DNA of 7,217 nucleotides from Deltaproteobacteria bacterium (GTDB lineage: Bacteria; Desulfobacterota; Syntrophia; Syntrophales; UBA2210): positions 1 to 7,217 of the forward strand of contig JAFGPZ010000253.1 of the NCBI GenBank assembly GCA_016935935.1, given 5' to 3'. Positions 5,854-7,217 of this stretch are shown here, piece by piece (position 1 is the first letter of the stretch; each line of letters opens with the position of its first letter). The notes below the pieces were generated by a model. That model did not search any database, was not told the origin of the DNA, and saw nothing but the letters and a program-made list of their open reading frames with translations. A program made the translations under genes and the position numbers.

Positions 5854-7140
5854 TCAAGTTTTCCCCAATTTCCGGTTGAGGCGTTTGAGACGATATGCCA
5901 GGACCGTTGCATCGCCGGAAGTCGTGGCGCTTTTTGCGTTGAGAAGGCGGGATATCAGACAGGCGGCCTTTGAATAATCGCGGCGCCTGTGTTCGAGCCA
6001 CTTGGCAAGTTCCTCGCAGGCGAAATAATCATCAGGCGAGTCAGTCAGTATAGACTCCCACAATGCCACCGCCTCGTCCCAGTTTTCATCACGCTTGTGT
6101 ATCAGTGAAAGCATCTTTTTGGCTTCTGTTACAATCAGTCTCTCTGTACAGCATTCCAGCAGTGATACAATCTGCCGCCGCGCGTTATCGGAGTACCCTC
6201 TGTCTATCATAAGGCGGGCTGTGGCGAGGATATCGTCGTCGGTATATTCCTCTCTCTTGTCGGAAGGGCCGAGGAGAGACGACAGGTGCACGGCCAGCGC
6301 TGCCAGTGAAACCACATCGAGTCGGTTGTGTTCGAAGACGTTCTTCATCAACCATGGGTCGCCGTATCTGAGCCAGTCGAAATAGCGCTGGGGAATCTCA
6401 CTCCCCGGGATATCACCGTCCCGGTAAAATCTCAGAATCATCTCTTCAATAGTCCCGAGACGGCTATTTGGAAGGCGATGTCCTACAAGCCGACGTGACG
6501 GATGGAGGAGATCGAGGTGGGGCAGACAGGAGAGGGGATCGGCAAGCCTGTTCATGATAAAGCGCGTGGAGAGAAGCCCGATATCGAAGGTCTTGCCGTT
6601 GAAGGTGACGAGAAATTTTCTGTCCCTGGCAATCTCGATCAGATAGGAAAGGGCGGCACGCTCTTCCCTGAAATCGCGCATGAATAACTGCTCAGTGACT
6701 AAGTTTCCATCTTCAAACCAGCCGCATCCGATGAGGAAGGCGATGGTGCCGGTTCCGCCGGAAAGCCCCGTCGTTTCGGTATCGAGAAAAAAAGCGTCGG
6801 CAGGTGTGTATTGTTCAATATTTCTGTCGCTGGCGAGGAGCGCCGCATTCCTCATGTCCAGCGTGGCGAGGTCATTTAAGCGCCGATATCCGTGGAAGGA
6901 GGTACCGGCAAGATAGCGACGGGCAAGAAAAAATGCCCCCTCCCGCCGCTGTATCTCCTCCCCTTCTATCTCGTCTTTCAGCTTTCCAGGGCTGATACGC
7001 GACCGGGCAGATCGGGTGCCATCGCCGCCGCGCCTGCGCGACATGATGGCGTCAATGCGACGCCGCAGTTCCCGGACATTTTCTCGCTTCGTCTCTTCCT
7101 TTTCGCCGGTGAGTCGTTTCAGGCGGTCGGTAACACTCAT
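5854..7140 (-). CDS. mrfB: YprB/MrfB-type DEDD exonuclease with C-terminal TPR-like region
   Basis: A 428-residue protein with an RNase H-like (YprB, DnaQ-type) nuclease domain at about 115-290. The metal-binding exonuclease motifs are all present: Exo I FFLDTETTGLSGG (117-129, D120 and E122), Exo II VTFNGKTFDIGLL (178-190, D186) and Exo III EHNRLDVVSLA (270-280, H271 and D275). An added LDLLHPSRR (209-217) is typical of this family. The N-terminus (1-60) is Arg/Lys-rich and probably helical, a possible DNA contact. Residues 300-428 form TPR-like helical hairpins (for example DENWDEAVALWESIL, 351-365), matching the architecture known for B. subtilis MrfB. There, MrfA (helicase) and MrfB (exonuclease) repair mitomycin-type DNA damage. 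The ATG overlaps the preceding gene's stop as ATGA, and with no strong Shine-Dalgarno sequence translation is likely coupled. That preceding gene looks like the helicase partner. Catalytic residues are intact. Confidence 0.85.
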   Translation of the reverse strand: MSVTDRLKRLTGEKEETKRENVRELRRRIDAIMSRRRGGDGTRSARSRISPGKLKDEIEGEEIQRREGAFFLARRYLAGTSFHGYRRLNDLATLDMRNAALLASDRNIEQYTPADAFFLDTETTGLSGGTGTIAFLIGCGWFEDGNLVTEQLFMRDFREERAALSYLIEIARDRKFLVTFNGKTFDIGLLSTRFIMNRLADPLSCLPHLDLLHPSRRLVGHRLPNSRLGTIEEMILRFYRDGDIPGSEIPQRYFDWLRYGDPWLMKNVFEHNRLDVVSLAALAVHLSSLLGPSDKREEYTDDDILATARLMIDRGYSDNARRQIVSLLECCTERLIVTEAKKMLSLIHKRDENWDEAVALWESILTDSPDDYFACEELAKWLEHRRRDYSKAACLISRLLNAKSATTSGDATVLAYRLKRLNRKLGKT

Positions 7141-7217
7141 AACTTACCCATAACAAGGTCAAGAATTGCAAGGGCCGTCCCCTTTGCAATCGGTCCCACT
7201 TCGAGGGTGGGTCCCAC
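7137..7217 (-). CDS. 3' end of a probable YprA/MrfA-type DEAD/DEAH helicase (partial)
   Basis: An open frame enters from the right edge and ends at TGA 7139-7137, giving 26 residues that begin VGPTLEVGPIAKGTA and end in LVMGKL. The stop overlaps the exonuclease ATG by 4 nt (ATGA). DUF1998 helicases such as YprA/MrfA end in a zinc-binding module containing CPxCVGP, followed by a short helical tail. VGP at the window edge and the helical remainder fit that pattern, but the cysteines themselves would lie outside the window. Identity therefore rests on this short match plus the known yprA-yprB gene order; it is an inference. The start of the gene is not present. Confidence 0.55.
   Translation of the reverse strand: MGPTLEVGPIAKGTALAILDLVMGKL

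Overview
This window looks like ordinary chromosomal DNA from an anaerobic, respiring Gram-negative bacterium, most likely a member of the Desulfobacterota (old Deltaproteobacteria, Syntrophus/Desulfo-type). This is inferred from the gene mix: a Tat-exported multi-[4Fe-4S] protein paired with a di-heme cytochrome b, a DUF554 membrane protein, an oxygen-sensitive IlvD/Edd-type dehydratase and a MrfAB-like DNA repair pair, together with moderate GC content. No tRNA, rRNA, CRISPR array, insertion sequence or phage gene was seen.

Layout. (1) 93-1736, plus strand: a complete IlvD/Edd-family dehydratase, closed by a short intrinsic terminator that runs into the 3' end of the convergent gene. (2) 1744-3511, minus strand: a two-gene operon encoding a Tat-targeted, C-terminally anchored iron-sulfur protein and then a formate-dehydrogenase-gamma-type cytochrome b, with start and stop codons overlapping by 8 nt. 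No molybdenum/tungsten or Ni-Fe catalytic subunit lies beside it, so it is an orphan electron conduit between a periplasmic partner and the quinone pool. (3) 3512-3709: a divergent intergenic region rich in symmetric elements: a perfect 2 x 10-bp tandem repeat, an 18-bp dyad over the -10 regions of both strands, and a 16-bp dyad in the leader of the rightward gene. (4) 3710-4387, plus strand: a DUF554 (YqgA-type) membrane protein starting at GTG. (5) 4550-5785, plus strand: a cytoplasmic tetratricopeptide-repeat protein of unknown role, with a plausible promoter of its own. (6) 5854-7140, minus strand: a YprB/MrfB-type DEDD exonuclease with a C-terminal TPR-like region. Its ATG overlaps by 4 nt (ATGA) the stop of a gene running off the right edge, whose last 26 codons fit the C-terminus of a DUF1998-type YprA/MrfA helicase.

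How they work together. Two functional units can be defended: the membrane iron-sulfur/cytochrome b pair (quinone-linked electron transfer) and the helicase/exonuclease pair (DNA repair as described for Bacillus subtilis MrfAB). The dehydratase, DUF554 and TPR genes look like single genes with no visible functional tie to their neighbours. The points most worth a second look are the orphan redox pair with a cluster-ligand Cys replaced by Gly, its dyad-rich control region, and the MrfAB-like operon outside the Firmicutes.
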